A stretch of DNA of 64,000 nucleotides from Perca fluviatilis (GCF_010015445.1 NC_053116.1:9275085-9339084), one strand, 5' to 3'. Shown: positions 53,943-63,946, counted from the first letter of the stretch. The notes: generated by a model from the sequence alone, not told the origin. Made by a program: numbers and translations.

Positions 53943-56900
53943 AATATATAAGATAACAATAGTAACTTAAGCACTTTAGCCCTATTTGCACTGGAGTGGT
54001 AATACCAGGGGACACACAAACACACACACACCAGTGTTTTCTGCTGCGCATTTGCACGGGATGAGCAAAACTGATGTCAAGGCTCTGCCAAAACTTATAT
54101 AATATATAATATAATAATAATAATAATATAATACTGTATAATTGCAAACGCAGCCATTATCAAATAATAACCAAATCGCAGAGATGCCGATTCGCATGTG
54201 ATTAATATTTTCACTAGGGCTGTTGCGATTAATCGCATGATTGTCTAGTTAACTCGCAATTATTGCAAATTGAATCAAAAAAAATGTGTATCTGTTCTAT
54301 ATGTACACATTTAACACTTAAATAAATAAAAGTGCCTTACTACTTTAAAGTCTTTACACTTAAAGAAAACTCCCTTTCAAAGCTCTCCTTATTTCCTTCT
54401 CCTCCTTCCAAAACAGCCAGGAGTTGAGTTTTCATGAAAAAATATTTATGGTGTGTTAACTGTATGCCAAATTAACCAGAGCACACAAGGCCGTATGACC
54501 GGTTGCTGACAAACATTTTAAAGGCTAGTCAGTCCAAATAAAACGCACACAAGGGTGAATGTATACATTCATTCCAGCTAACTTGACGGTGAAAAATGAG
54601 GGCAAAACGGCATCACCGATCTATTTTAACCGAATATTCTCTGTCTAGCTCAGCTAAAAACTGTGTTGTTCACTACCGAGCCGGTTTGTAACAGGTAGGC
54701 TACCGGCAACGGGATCTACACCTGTCCAACTGACTTTACCAGATAGTGTGCGACTGTCCTGCTATTATTACAGACATGTGAACTGATGTGTTCCTTTTAC
54801 CTCGGAACTCGGAAGCTGGAGCTGTGAATGACGTCACACCCAAGTTGAATGCGTTCCATTTAAAGTCAGATTTTGTTTGTGGGGTAGCTCTAGCCAGGTT
54901 AGCCATTGTTAGCAATACCAGTTGATAACAACAACGCATTACGTTGTTTTTTTGTGGATACAAACCGCGTAACAACATGTCCACAGATAGAAGTTGGACA
55001 GGACTGTGTGTACGACTGATTTTAGCGAGACACAAATGAGACAGAAGTGCTAATAACTGTATGTTACTACAGCTTTCACTGCTGTTGATGCACAGAGCAG
55101 CCATGTTGGATTTTGAGGTCAGGGTACTCAGAGGTTGTCCGATTTCCCAACGTCTTTCCGACTATGTCCTCGGAAATTTTTCGACCTCAGAGTACAAACG
55201 GAACGCACTATAACCACAGACATTTGCCTTGTGCGTGGACTCATGGCGGTGCGCTGATGGGAGTGAACAGGGGAAACACTGGAATGGATTTTTGGCGTTA
55301 GAATAAAAAGAATGCAAAACACTGATGTATGAAACTGCCAATTAGATTAGTTTGCTTATTAATTCAAAGGTGCCGGAACGACATTCCGTATCGTTCCAGC
55401 CCACTGTGACCCCTGGTTACTGCTCATGGATGTATTCTTTTTTTTTTTTTTTTTTTTTTTACTGCTGCATTGCTTCCCAATTTCCCAAACTACGGAGCGG
55501 TCAGAGGCCCATATCACAGAACACTCATGTGTTCATCACTCGCGAAGAAATGTGCGCCGTCAAAAAAGAAGTTTGCGTTAACTCATTGTTATCAAGTTCA
55601 TTTTGACAGCCCTAATTGTCCCACAACCTCTGTGTTTGGGGAAATATGGTAGGTATTACAGAGTCTGCAGTGGAGTCTTTACTTGAATACAGACATGGCA
55701 GATTTGCATGGGATTAAGATCACCAACGACCTTTGCATTATTTCAAATGACTAGAGGTCCCCAGGTAATACTAGCCCCGTGCGAATAGGGATTTCGTGCA
55801 TTTTCTTTATTTTCTTTATTTTGTTTTATCTGTATTCATCGAAGAGTGCTCGTCTTTGAAGAGACTCCAGAAGCTTGTTGAATGAAATTAAATTCATGAA
55901 TTTTTCCACAGCTCTCCCCAGTGAGTACCCCAAAGTGGGTTTTTATTGGGTTTCTGATAAAGTTAAAAATTTTGTATTTTTTTTACACCACCTACATAAA
56001 AATGGAACTTGATTTGATTAAGCTCTATCTTTTCTTCTCCGTCAAATGCAAAAGTGTCTTAAAGTGCCTCTCGTGCCTTTCTGTTTTCAAGACAGTTAAC
56101 CATCCGGCAAATAGAATAGAAACTACTTCACTCACCACTTCAAACGTCAAACTCAAACTGGAGGGGAAAAAAGCTTTCACGTATTAATGTCAGCCTGTCC
56201 CCAGATGTTCTTTTCATTTATGTCTAAAGCCACGATGTATCTGAACATTAGCATTTGTATTATGGAATAAATTTGCATGTTTCATGTTTTTCTCATGTGC
56301 CCTGGAGGCTGCGCTTTTACCCTTTTTTTTCTTTTCTTTTAAAGCTTGTTAGAATGTAACAGAACAGCCCGACATCTGATTCAACCTTTTGATTTGACTC
56401 CGAAGATGATGAAGTAAACTCACAGGCTGCAGGTCGTTCATGCTGATCGGAAGCTCTCTCAGAATCAGCAGCAGGTCAAGCTGCGTGTTCAGGCAGGGGA
56501 TGTTGCACATCTGTAGCAGGGAGAAGAGGTGAGTGGAATAAGCGTTGTGTATACAGACGAGGGTGCAATTATCACATCGTCGCGCAGCCCATTTCCATGC
56601 GATTATTCAGAATTATCCAAAAAGCGGCGCTGCAGGAAGATGAAGTCGTTGGATGGCTGCAGCTTGTTCTCACACACTCAATTTCTTTTTGCGAGATCAC
56701 CTCAGGCAAAAAGTAAAGTGCTGCAGGCCTGTTGACAGGCTGATTTAACAGAGAAACTGAAGGCTTGACACCTTGAAACGATTGGCTGAGCTGCCTAGTC
56801 GACCTTTGAGTCGGTGCTAACCTCTAATAAATCATTCCACGTTGTCAGTCTGTCTCGCTCACGCTCAGGTGCCGTCTCCCAAAAAGCCAAAGGGCACTTG

Positions 56901-59900
56901 GTCTGACCGATTGTTACGGAGAGATATTAGGATTAGTGTTAGGAATCAAAACAATGTAATCATCACAAAAAAACAAAAACAGAATGTCATCCTCCACATT
57001 CTCGAGCACAGTGTGCCTGTCTTATCACATTTTCTGACAAACTTCTAATGCAAGGTTAACAGATCACACTGATTCCATGCCAAGGTAACAATCTGGGGGA
57101 AACAAATGATTTCTCCTGGGCTAAAAGTGTGTTCACAGGTTAGTCACTGAGTTCAAAGTCACATTCTCAGTTATATTGCTGACTTTAACTCACATCCGTA
57201 ATTAGAAAATCTCATGTCTGAAATCTGAGATTTAAAAAGGAATGCTCTTTGGCATAGCACAGGATCTAAGTTGCAAGAGAAAACATGACAAGCATAATTT
57301 ATGTAAGAACATACAAAGACCTCAGATACAGTGAAGTGCGATACTCTGAGGGAAGCCTGCTAAGCATTAGAAGGATTTGATTTATCTTGGGGAAAAGGTC
57401 AGTGCTTCAACACTAATATGCTTTTAGTTTTCTTTAATGGTAACGTTTGTTCTCATATGCCACTCTTGTGTCCTCCACAGACATCCTGAATGGAAAGTAA
57501 TTATTCACAACTGTTGAATCATTTTCAATGGTCTAATGGAAAACAAAACTTAAAGGGACAGTTCACCCCCAAATTAAAAATACATAGTTTTCCTCCTACC
57601 TGTAGTGCTATTTATCAATCTAGATCAGAGATCTTCAACAGGGCGAACGGGACCCGTAGGGGGTCCTCAGAGTCAATAATCCAAATTGTTAATTTTTGAA
57701 AGTTTTTTAGAAAATTAAAAAGTCTAAACATGTAGCCAACATATTAGCAAATATAAATCCCCAGTGCTTACTGGCCTATAGGTAAGGTAGACACTAAGGC
57801 CATCCACAGATACAGTTAATCCTAACGATTCACTGTGCCACATTTATAAAATCATGCCAACAATCATTAGGCTATTTTAATAGCTTAGTATTTTATGTAA
57901 AAAGATATGTATATAGATGTATAAAGGCTTCAGGCCACCCTACATGTTATTGTAGGCCCAGTTTAAGATGCAACTTCATTTTATGCAATACATGTAGTAG
58001 GGGGTCCCTGCTCTATCTCTCTTTCACTAAAGGGGTCCTTAGCTTAACAAACCTTGAAGACCCCTAATCTAGATGGCTCTGGTGTGAGTTTCCCAGTGTC
58101 GGAGATATCGGCTGTAGAAATGTCTGCCTTCTCTCTGATATATTGGAACTAGATGGCACTCGGCTTGTGGTGCTCAAAACGGCAAAAAAATGAAATAAAA
58201 AATACATTTGAAAAACTCGACAGCAATGTCTCTTGTCTCTTTCCAGAAATCAAGACCCGGTTGAGATATTTTAGTCTGAGTGGCTGATCAACCAACAGAT
58301 CAACTGTCAGACGAGCATTGCAACCGACATTAGTAGAGCCATTCCGGTAGCGTGGCTAAAAAGCGCTGAAGCAAAGCTCTAGCAGACACGTTGGTAATAT
58401 GCATGTAAGGGACCACACAGTGCGGGACAGAGAGCAGCTGAGGTTGACAATCCTATGCGTCATGTGGAGGACACTCCACTAATGATGCTGAAAATTGTGA
58501 AACTGTGATAATTCATAAAGAATGTGTCAGCCCTTTCGTTTTCTTTAATAATTGAATAGGTTTTAGGGGGAGAATATGCAGAATGACTAAAAATTGAAGA
58601 ACATTAGATTTTGAAAAGAAAAAAGAAAAGCTCAAAGGAGACAGCATTCACCTCTAATCTTAGGAGTTTCAAATAATTGCAATTACAGCTTATATTAAGT
58701 GCAATATTTGAATACCTGTTTTAATTTGCAGCAGTAAAGAAGGCTAATTATGTTGTCTATTTAGTGGCGTTCAGGCTGACTGCAGTCTAGCACAGAAGGC
58801 TTGAAAGTACATGAGGTTTCCATAGTCGATGCCACCCTGTCTCTTACATATGAAATCCTAATGACTGGTGTCAATTCTTCCAGAAAGGCACTGTGGGCTG
58901 ATCCTGCTGTTCATCTGTTGCCCCTTCTGCAACCTTGGCTAACCACATACAGGCCAGAGATCTGCCAGGCATGCTGGGAGGTGATAACTAGATGAATGGT
59001 AAGAGCTTGTCATGACACCCACAGTGTGTGAATGAGGAGGCAGGTGAATGTCGACTCACCATGCCCTTCCTAAAGAAAGTGCTACATGAGCAGAAGCTGC
59101 GTTAGATTCAGCTTGGTTCATGCTGTCACGAGTCAAATTCAAAGGAAAGTGCCATCTTAATTCTGGTAATCATAATTCTAGTTAATATGGGGAACTAAAA
59201 AGCGTACCTCGAGCATGTACTGATCCACAATATGCAGCTCTGTCACCGGTCCCTTGTGAGATTTGTACATTTCCACATCATCCAACGTGGGGACGTACCT
59301 TGAACATTAAAAAAACAAACATAACAATATCACTGTTGTTGTTAAATGCCATAGTAGTGTTTTTTTTTTTTTTTTTTTTTTAACTATAAAAAAAAAACTA
59401 TATACAGTAATAGCAATGACTCCTCTACTCAAATTCAAAAGTCTGTGCTCTCGGTGCGACAATATCGTCTCTAAATGCACAGTAGGACCAACTATTTTAT
59501 AACATTTTAGTTCTGATAGTAAGTTGGTCAAAATCGCCTTAATATCAGCGAGGAAAAACCAATTGTCGATCCTCCCTTCATTGTTGATATACGATCGTCA
59601 GTCGGCACAAGCCTAGTCTCAAAAATTGAGCTCATTCTGTATTTATAAAGTTTATTTATTTGCATGCTATGTTGAAATTATAAATATAGCCTGATTAATA
59701 CAAATGTATACGTTTCTTTTTTTTTTTTTACATATTTGAAAAGCCACATTTGTTTCTTTATAATCCCAAATACATAAAGTCCTTTATATATCCGACAGAA
59801 AAAAAAGACAAAACACAGCTATACTGTAGTTACATTTTAAAAATGCATGTGGCCATTTTTCTTTTTCTCTCACACATGCTTTCCCACTTTGACCTTTGCC

Positions 59901-60888
59901 TCTTCATGCTATACATGGTGTTTAGCTCCCTGCCTTGGACTGATGCCATTACATTGATTTCCAGTGGCCCGGAGTACGGCGAGTGATTAAAAAGCCAAGT
60001 AGCGCTGATGGTCCTCGTCTCGTCAGCTTCTATAAACAGCAAGACGCTGATGGGAACAGCCATTTACTGGCTTGCACTGAATTTGAACCTCGCTCATCTT
60101 AAATTGGACTTCCTCCGTCTGTCATTTTGGTGCGTTATGACCTCAAACCAAAGGCTTTCACTTTTTCATGAGCCAGGCTGCCGCTGGAGTAGCACCGGCC
60201 ATTAATATTGCAGCACCTGTTGGGAATGGTTCTTTCAAAATTGTATTCCTCAGGCCTACACCACAGCGCATTCAAATATATATTATTATGTTGTCGTAGA
60301 ATAAATAAAATCCTCCACACAGTACATTAGATCACTCGCGACTCTCAGGAGGTCAGCATTCAAAGCCACTGAGTAAACTGCAGTTAAGAGTCAGGAAGCA
60401 TTTTACCCATTTACAGTTCACATTCCCAGGGGCATGTCAATAGTTTCCATCTCCACAAATAACCAGATATAAAAGTTTTATTAGTAAGCTGCTCTGGTAA
60501 AAAGGTTCTGGCATCTGCTCTTTAGTATTTGAAAAAAAGACCGTTGTGTAAACCATGTGTCGGCATTACATGAACCGGCAGTGGTTTCACATTGTCCTGA
60601 TTGTACCATGCACTCGCATCCTTACTGTAGTTGATGATTTGCTAAAATGCTAGATTTTCAAAGATTTTCTTCCCTGCCAATGAAAACACACATCAACCGC
60701 TCATGAATTCAGGCGCAAAAAGCCGTTCACCTCTCGGCTTCAGTTGTGACCGTATCAGGAATGAATACAAATCGGTGTTTGTTTTGGCACAAAGTCATAC
60801 CTCCTCAGAGAGGTGATGTGCTCATCAGACAGGCCTCCATCTTCCTCATTAACGATGAACAGTTTGTCCTTCAGCTCGCCCGGTTTCA
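38174..60888 (-). CDS. Formin-family gene (FH2 domain), 3' part, nine coding exons, 5' end outside window
   Basis: Formins nucleate and processively elongate unbranched actin filaments through a dimeric FH2 domain. Nine exons join in frame (splice phases agree at every junction) to 286 residues plus TGA. Local numbering starts at the first full codon in 60801-60888. The order fits FH2: knob helices (LSDEHITSLRRYVPT, residues 19-33), the helix ending ELPISMNDLQP (78-88), the hallmark GNYLN (117-121), then GFRLSSLTKL (131-140), a helical coiled-coil stretch (about 184-253) and a final helix ELFGLICQFIHDFKRAH. A stop follows at once, so there is no DAD-like tail. The N-terminal FH2 lasso, FH1 and regulatory domains must lie beyond 60888. 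The sequence does not resemble DIAPH, DAAM, FMNL, FMN, FHOD, INF2/FHDC1 or delphilin FH2 domains as I recall them. A PH-domain formin (PHCF) or a fish-specific FHDC-type gene are the candidates. Confidence 0.9.
38817..39098. mobile_element. Two adjoining dispersed-repeat fragments
   Basis: 38817-38990 (GTTTGACATTTTGGGATATACG ... CAGCCGGTTAGCATAGC) is a fragment of the family seen in full at 49046-49605. 39015-39098 (GGCAGGCTGGGC ... ATGCCATGGGACCTTT) is the right end of the family at 49603-49907. Confidence 0.7.
41250..41760. mobile_element. Dispersed fish repeat
   Basis: Contains CCGGAAATTCCGCC, CTCAGATCTCTGCAGAGTAA and a right end near GATAGGTCTGGCGATGCAAG. The composition (GC and CpG rise) contrasts with the intron around it. 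Overlapping open frames on both strands have no domains. Confidence 0.55.
43275..43640. mobile_element. Foldback repeat copy
   Basis: Same family as 49046-49605: TTGCCAAAAGTTAGATGAGAAG, CTAAAGCTCACTAACACG and the mirrored end CTAACCGGCTGCTGGCTATA. More degraded than the 49-kb copy. Confidence 0.6.
46525..46608 (-). CDS. FH2 formin exon, residues 226-253
   Basis: An 84-nt phase 0-0 exon encoding MAIEKYNTDLAALTK then TCEEMKKLYSVIL. It matches the FH2 helix resembling 'EQYNKL-----ME-LYKEL' of diaphanous formins. Acceptor ACCCTAG, donor CTG/GTAATC. Confidence 0.9.
46923..47247. mobile_element. 325-bp hAT-like element in a formin intron
   Basis: Ends TAGGAATGTAACGA and TACATCCCTA are imperfect inverted repeats. 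The 8-bp flanks TCGTGTTT (46915-46922) and CCGTGTTT (47248-47255) match at seven of eight bases. It occupies nearly half of the 722-nt intron and ends about 83 bases from the exon at 47331. Confidence 0.75.
47331..47425 (-). CDS. FH2 formin exon, residues 194-225
   Basis: A 95-nt exon encoding VLKNELQKVIQYRKTSRK then RNAGVHPNFSKDLK, a helix followed by a basic linker in the coiled-coil region of FH2. Acceptor TTGCTTCAG, preceded by a long (TG)n tract instead of pyrimidines. Donor AAG/GTGAAG. Confidence 0.9.
47434..47481. repeat. (AC)n microsatellite at a splice acceptor
   Basis: About 23 AC units with one interruption. On the coding strand this is (TG)n ending about 8 nt before the acceptor of the exon at 47331-47425. 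Confidence 0.97.
47867..47899 (-). CDS. FH2 formin 33-nt microexon, residues 183-193
   Basis: A very short exon giving ASIKGLTAEVD (with split codons at both ends, phase 1-1), the start of the FH2 coiled-coil subdomain. It has a clear T-rich tract upstream on the coding strand, acceptor GGATAG and donor GTGAGT. It is needed to link VPG to VLKNELQK. Its length is a multiple of three, so skipping would keep the frame. Confidence 0.85.
48029..48158 (-). CDS. FH2 formin exon, residues 140-182
   Basis: A 130-nt exon encoding LSQLRGRDRKFTLAHALV, EQIMLHEPCLATFTQEL and AEFETVPG, ending with the first base of Ala183. It corresponds to the FH2 stretch usually reading 'KL-DTKS-D---TLLH-l' and then an acidic loop. 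The otherwise common D-T-K triplet is Q-L-R here (residues 142-144). Acceptor TCCCCAG, donor GAG/GTATTT. Confidence 0.92.
49046..49605. mobile_element. Foldback element, most complete copy of its family
   Basis: The left half reads AAATATGAAATTAGAGCCAG ... GGCTAGCCTGACTCTGTC. The right half mirrors it with GGACAGAGCCAGCATAGCTG ... CTCATCTAACTCTCGGCAAG. Related fragments lie at 38817, 43275, 61555 and 62915. Confidence 0.75.
49603..49907. mobile_element. Short copy of the 46-bp-array element
   Basis: Termini AAAGGTCCTATGACAT and ATGCCATGGGACCTTT are inverted. It holds two 46-bp units, against eight in the copy at 11779-12568, and lies end to end with the foldback element to its left. Confidence 0.85.
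50215..50367 (-). CDS. FH2 formin exon with GNYLN signature, residues 89-139
   Basis: A 153-nt phase 0-0 exon encoding LINQKIRMCTQLNNSR, then SFVSVLEYLLAIGNYLNE and KAKGFRLSSLTK. LLAIGNYLN plus GF-L--L-K is the most recognisable FH2 signature and anchors the whole gene call. Acceptor GTCTTCCAG. The donor AAA/GTGTGA is weak but is required for the frame to continue into LSQLRGRD. Confidence 0.94.
53911..53945. repeat. (AAT)n microsatellite
   Basis: Imperfect AAT/ATA units. The long Tyr/Leu-rich frames on the minus strand across 53801-54197 are produced by this and a second AAT run near 54100-54130. Confidence 0.9.
54215..55614. mobile_element. 1.4-kb hAT-like element in a formin intron
   Basis: Ends TAGGGCTGTTGCGATTAATC and GACAGCCCTA. 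The right end read in reverse (TAGGGCTGTCAAAATGAAC) is a familiar hAT-type terminus. The 8-bp flanks ATTTTCAC and ATTGTCCC agree at six positions, so the duplication has decayed or is coincidental. The 122-codon frame at 54736-55104 (minus) has no recognised domain. Confidence 0.65.
56424..56510 (-). CDS. FH2 formin exon, residues 60-88
   Basis: An 87-nt phase 0-0 exon encoding MCNIPCLNTQLDLLLIL then RELPISMNDLQP. This is the FH2 segment usually written 'ip-l..rl..l.f...f......l.P', which precedes the helix leading to GNYLN. Acceptor GCTACAG, donor CCT/GTGAGT. Confidence 0.92.
57550..58260. mobile_element. Dispersed repeat split by an insertion
   Basis: Left part AAAGGGACAGTTCACCCCC ... TATTTATCAATCTAGAT and right part GGCTCTGGTGTGAG ... 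AACTAGATGGCACTCGGC join without a gap once the 57626-58066 element and one ATCTAGAT are removed. The right boundary is approximate. Confidence 0.7.
57626..58066. mobile_element. 441-bp hAT-like element with perfect 8-bp TSD ATCTAGAT
   Basis: Flanked by ATCTAGAT at 57618-57625 and 58067-58074. Ends CAGAGATCTTCAACAGGG and (reverse) TAGGGGTCTTCAAGG are inverted with few mismatches. The interior carries GGGACCCGTAGGGGGTCC. No transposase. Confidence 0.9.
59208..59298 (-). CDS. FH2 formin exon, residues 30-59
   Basis: Starts with the last base of Arg29 and encodes YVPTLDDVEMYKSHKG then PVTELHIVDQYMLE. This matches the FH2 pattern of a PT-E-E-V segment followed by a short loop and a helix with an Asp-Gln/Arg-Phe/Tyr core. 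Acceptor TTCAAG, donor GAG/GTACGC. Confidence 0.9.
59299..60800 (-). other. Formin intron (about 1.5 kb)
   Basis: Contains a T-run at 59359-59381. The stretch 60000-60260 is non-repetitive and of balanced composition. No exon was recognised. Confidence 0.7.
60801..60888 (-). CDS. FH2 formin exon (first in window)
   Basis: Acceptor TTTTCCAG at 60889 and donor GTATGA below 60801. The exon enters with two bases of a split codon and leaves with two bases (AG) that complete Arg29 in the next exon. It encodes KPGELKDKLFIVNEEDGG then LSDEHITSLR, an FH2 knob-region helix pair. Since the entry codon is split, at least one further coding exon exists upstream. None could be recognised before 64000. Confidence 0.85.
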
Positions 60889-61439
60889 CTGGAAAACTTT
60901 TAAGGAAAATGTCTGGAAGAACAATAGATCAAAAAAAGTCAACACACTCAATGGTACATGAAAGCTTTTCTCTTGACAGATAGTCTTCTTATCCTGCGAT
61001 GAAATGACTCAAAAAGCATTCTGAAGACAAAGGGTCCTTTGCTTAATTACTTTCCCCCAAATGCCTAAGGGAAATGCACAAATTTGCATTCTATCAAGTC
61101 TGATGTGATTTCTTTTTTGTGTGTTTCATAGAAAATGCCTCTGCATTATTCACGAGCTGTGAGAAGCATTTATTAGGAGCCAGCTTCAGGAATTTCAGAC
61201 ATGTATGTAGGCATGTATGTGTAGGCATTGGTTTGGAAGTCACGTCCAATTCTCTTTTATTAAAGTGTGAGGTTGTCAACTAATTTGTGATCAGATTTGT
61301 ATTTCTGGCACAGCAAAGATTTGCCCTTTTAATTTCAAATGCTGAAAATACTGGGTAAGACATGCAAAAGGAATACTCTGAGTAGTCCATAGTTAGATCA
61401 GAAGATTGACGTCACTGTGTGTTTTGAATAGGAAGTGTC

Positions 61440-61479
61440 GCACACTCTGGCTCCACATGCATATGGAGCCAGAGTGTGC
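61440..61479. repeat. 40-bp near-perfect palindrome
   Basis: 15-base arms GCACACTCTGGCTCC and GGAGCCAGAGTGTGC around ACATGCATAT, whose own bases also pair except at one position. It is isolated, not inside a recognised repeat. Confidence 0.9.
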
Positions 61480-61554
61480 ATCCCTTTTTGCTTACTATCA
61501 AGTCTACTTCCAGTGATCAGCACCTCACGACAGCCCTTGGTGGGCATTACTTTT

Positions 61555-63095
61555 CCATATTATAATATGAAGCTACAGCCATTGGCTAGTTAGCTTAGCA
61601 TAAGGACTAGAAATGGAAAAACCGCTCGCTAGCTCTGTCCAAACGTAACAAAATCTGCATACCAGCTCCTCTACAGCTCACTAATTACCACATCTCAACT
61701 GTTCAATCTGTTCAAAAGCCAAAATGGGAAAACGACAGTTGCTGGCCCAGCCAGTGAACTTCTGTGAACTCGTTGTTTTTACACATTGGTTTTTGTACAT
61801 ATCAAAACAAACGATATATTACGCATTAATAAGTGACTTTGAGAGGTGTTTGTAGGCGAAATTTTGTTACCTTTTGTGAAAGCTGAAGCAGTCTTTAGAC
61901 GCAAAAGCAGAACGGGATGAAACAATCACTGAAGCAATTGGCATTTACGGTCAGTGTAACGCTTATCAGTTCAATTTTCTAAGCACAAACGGACATTTGG
62001 AAAAACAGAAAAATGGGTTCAAATATCAAATTTTTCATTTTTTTCCACCTTGACAAATAAAAAATTTGATCTTTAACCTGTTTTTCCAATTTTCTGTTTT
62101 TATTCAGAGGATCAGAAATGTAGAAAATTACAAAATTGCGTCTGGGCTCCAATTCTTCAATACTGCAATGGTATTCTCTTCCTCTACTTTGCGGAATATG
62201 CAGGTCATTAACTGCATATGGACCAAAAAAAAAAGAACTGATAGACTTTGGGGTCAGAGGTGCTTCAACTGATGGTTTTCGGGGGCGGGGCGTTGCTAGG
62301 CGGAACGAGGGAGAGAATACCATTGCAGTATTGAATAATTGCAACCCAGACGTAATTTTCAAAATTTTTGATCCTCTGTATAAAAACAGAAAATTGGAAA
62401 AACTGGTTAAAGATCCAATTTTTTAATTTGTCAAGGTGGAAAAATTGGATATTGGAACCCATTTTTCTGTTTTTCCAAATGTCCGTTTGTGCTTAGAAAA
62501 TTGAACTGATAAGCGTTACACTGACCATTTACATTAGCATATTATATTACATAATATATTATCTTATCTAGCCAAGGTGGAACTAATTGCGTTTTATTTT
62601 TTTATTGTATTTATTACTATTTATTTTGTATTTTTAGTTTCATAGAATAAGAGCTCTAAATGCAACACATATTTTATTATACATAGTACAAACACACCTT
62701 ACAAAGCTTTTGGGAATTATATATGATTGTGGAGTATTATAATAAAAAGTTTTATAACGTTACATGGTAAATAATTATTTTCTTGGGCCTAAAATCCACA
62801 CTGTTTTTCCATTATATGGCCGTGAAGTTGGCATTAAATTTCATCCCAGGAGTTATTAAAAAGGTCTTAAAAAGTCTTAAATTTAACTTGAAGAATCCTG
62901 GGGGTACCCTGCTTTGGACAGAGCCAGGCCTGCTGTTTCCACTCTTCATGCTAAGCTAAGCTATGCAGATGCTGGCTCCAGCTACACACTAAACAGACCG
63001 CTTTGAGAGTGGCATCAATCTTCTCATCTCACTCTCAGCAAAAAAAGCGGATGAGCTCATTTGTTTCCCAAGATGTCAAACTATTCCTTTAACTT
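61555..63095. mobile_element. Foldback-family repeat split by later insertions
   Basis: The left half at 61555-61790 (GGCTAGTTAGCTTAGCATAA) and right half at 62915-63095 (TTCATGCTAAGCTAAGC ... GTCAAACTATTCCTTTAA) are the two ends of the 49046-type family. The middle is displaced by the 61950-62525 element and further unassigned sequence. Confidence 0.6.
61950..62525. mobile_element. 576-bp foldback element with long arms
   Basis: The first about 75 bases (GTCAGTGTAACGCTTATCAG ...) are an exact or nearly exact inverted copy of the last 75, and similarity continues to about 62190 and 62300. CATTTAC is repeated at 61942-61948 and 62526-62532. The overlapping frames at 61979-62462 are products of the inverted repeat. 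Confidence 0.88.
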
Positions 63096-63711
63096 CCTTT
63101 AACACATAATTGTTGAGTTCCAACATTTCCCATCCAAAATAGGAGTCTGGTTTTTCTTTTACTAAATCCAAAATAATTAAACTGATTGAATACCTACTCA
63201 TGACAAATAAATAAAATAATCATGTTGAATGTTAAGTAGTTTGGAGGTACAAAGCTGTAATCAACACGTCTCTAAATCCTTGACATTTAAGACCGGAGTC
63301 AGTAATTCCCTCACCAGGACCAACACAGGCTTTTGTGTCACATTTTCAAATGAGGGATAACAACATCAAATATAAAAAAACAAAACAAATGTTGAGTGCT
63401 ACCAGTGTCCTCGGGAGCAAGAGTTAGTGGTCTGGTGTAAAATAAAAAATAATCATTGCAAATCAAGCCCTTTTGTTGATTGGCGCTTAGACAAACTGGG
63501 CATTGCCCTGGCTAAGTAGAGTATGGAGATGGAGAGCGTATCCCACTGGGCGCAGGAAGCCACAGGTGTACTTTTAATTAGCAGTGCGACATTTCCAGTC
63601 GTTTCCAGCAGGCACAGGGGCTCTAAAGGTAAATAACCACATTAGTCAGACACACCTTCTAAACAGAAATGTACTATGATCATACAAAACCACAATGGGT
63701 CTCACCCAGTG

Positions 63712-63850
63712 GTGGAAATATTCATTCAAGTACTGAACTTTAGTACACTTTTGTACTTTAGACTTGAGTATTTACATGTTTTGCTACTTTAAATTTCTAC
63801 TCCTCAACTTGTGAGAGGGGACATATTGTTTTTTAATTCACTACATTTTT
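63712..63850. mobile_element. Dispersed fish repeat fragment
   Basis: AGTGGTGGAAATATTCATTC, then TTCAAGTACTGAACTTTAG and GTACTTTAGACTTGAGTATT, a very common fish repeat terminus. It continues toward the window edge. Confidence 0.65.
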
Positions 63851-63901
63851 GACAACTATATTTACTTGTTTACTAGTTGAATAATATGCATATTGTATTA
63901 C

Positions 63902-63906
<5 letters not shown>

Positions 63907-63946
<40 letters not shown>
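63907..63946. repeat. (AT)n microsatellite
   Basis: About 20 AT units near the right edge of the window. Confidence 0.95.

Larger units (their letters stand above)
50368..56423 (-). other. Formin intron (about 6.1 kb)
   Basis: Contains the hAT-like element at 54215-55614, an AAT microsatellite near 53911-53945 and a T-run inside the hAT-like element. On the plus strand 51360-51470 looks exon-like but has no recognisable product. Confidence 0.7.
56511..59207 (-). other. Formin intron (about 2.7 kb)
   Basis: Carries a dispersed repeat beginning near 57550 that is itself split by the insertion at 57626-58066. The remainder, including a TAATTA-bearing unique stretch at 58620-58800, shows no coding signal. 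Confidence 0.7.

Noticed and set aside
53801..54197. Tyr/Leu-rich minus-strand frames resembling membrane proteins
   Set aside because: Caused by AAT/ATA microsatellites translated in each frame.
54736..55104. 122-codon minus-strand open frame
   Set aside because: Lies wholly inside the hAT-like element at 54215-55614, with no transposase motifs. Length alone is not evidence.
38174..60888. Delphilin (grid2ip), which would make a GluD/cerebellin pathway pair with cbln4
   Set aside because: The FH2 sequence does not match delphilin where I remember it, including the TKL region and C-terminus. The functional link would be coincidental.
61979..62462. Several overlapping open frames on both strands
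   Set aside because: Mirror-image products of the foldback element at 61950-62525 (the same peptide pieces recur on both strands).
63300..63360. Possible upstream formin exon ending at a GTGAGG on the minus strand
   Set aside because: No acceptor or FH2-like peptide upstream of the putative donor.
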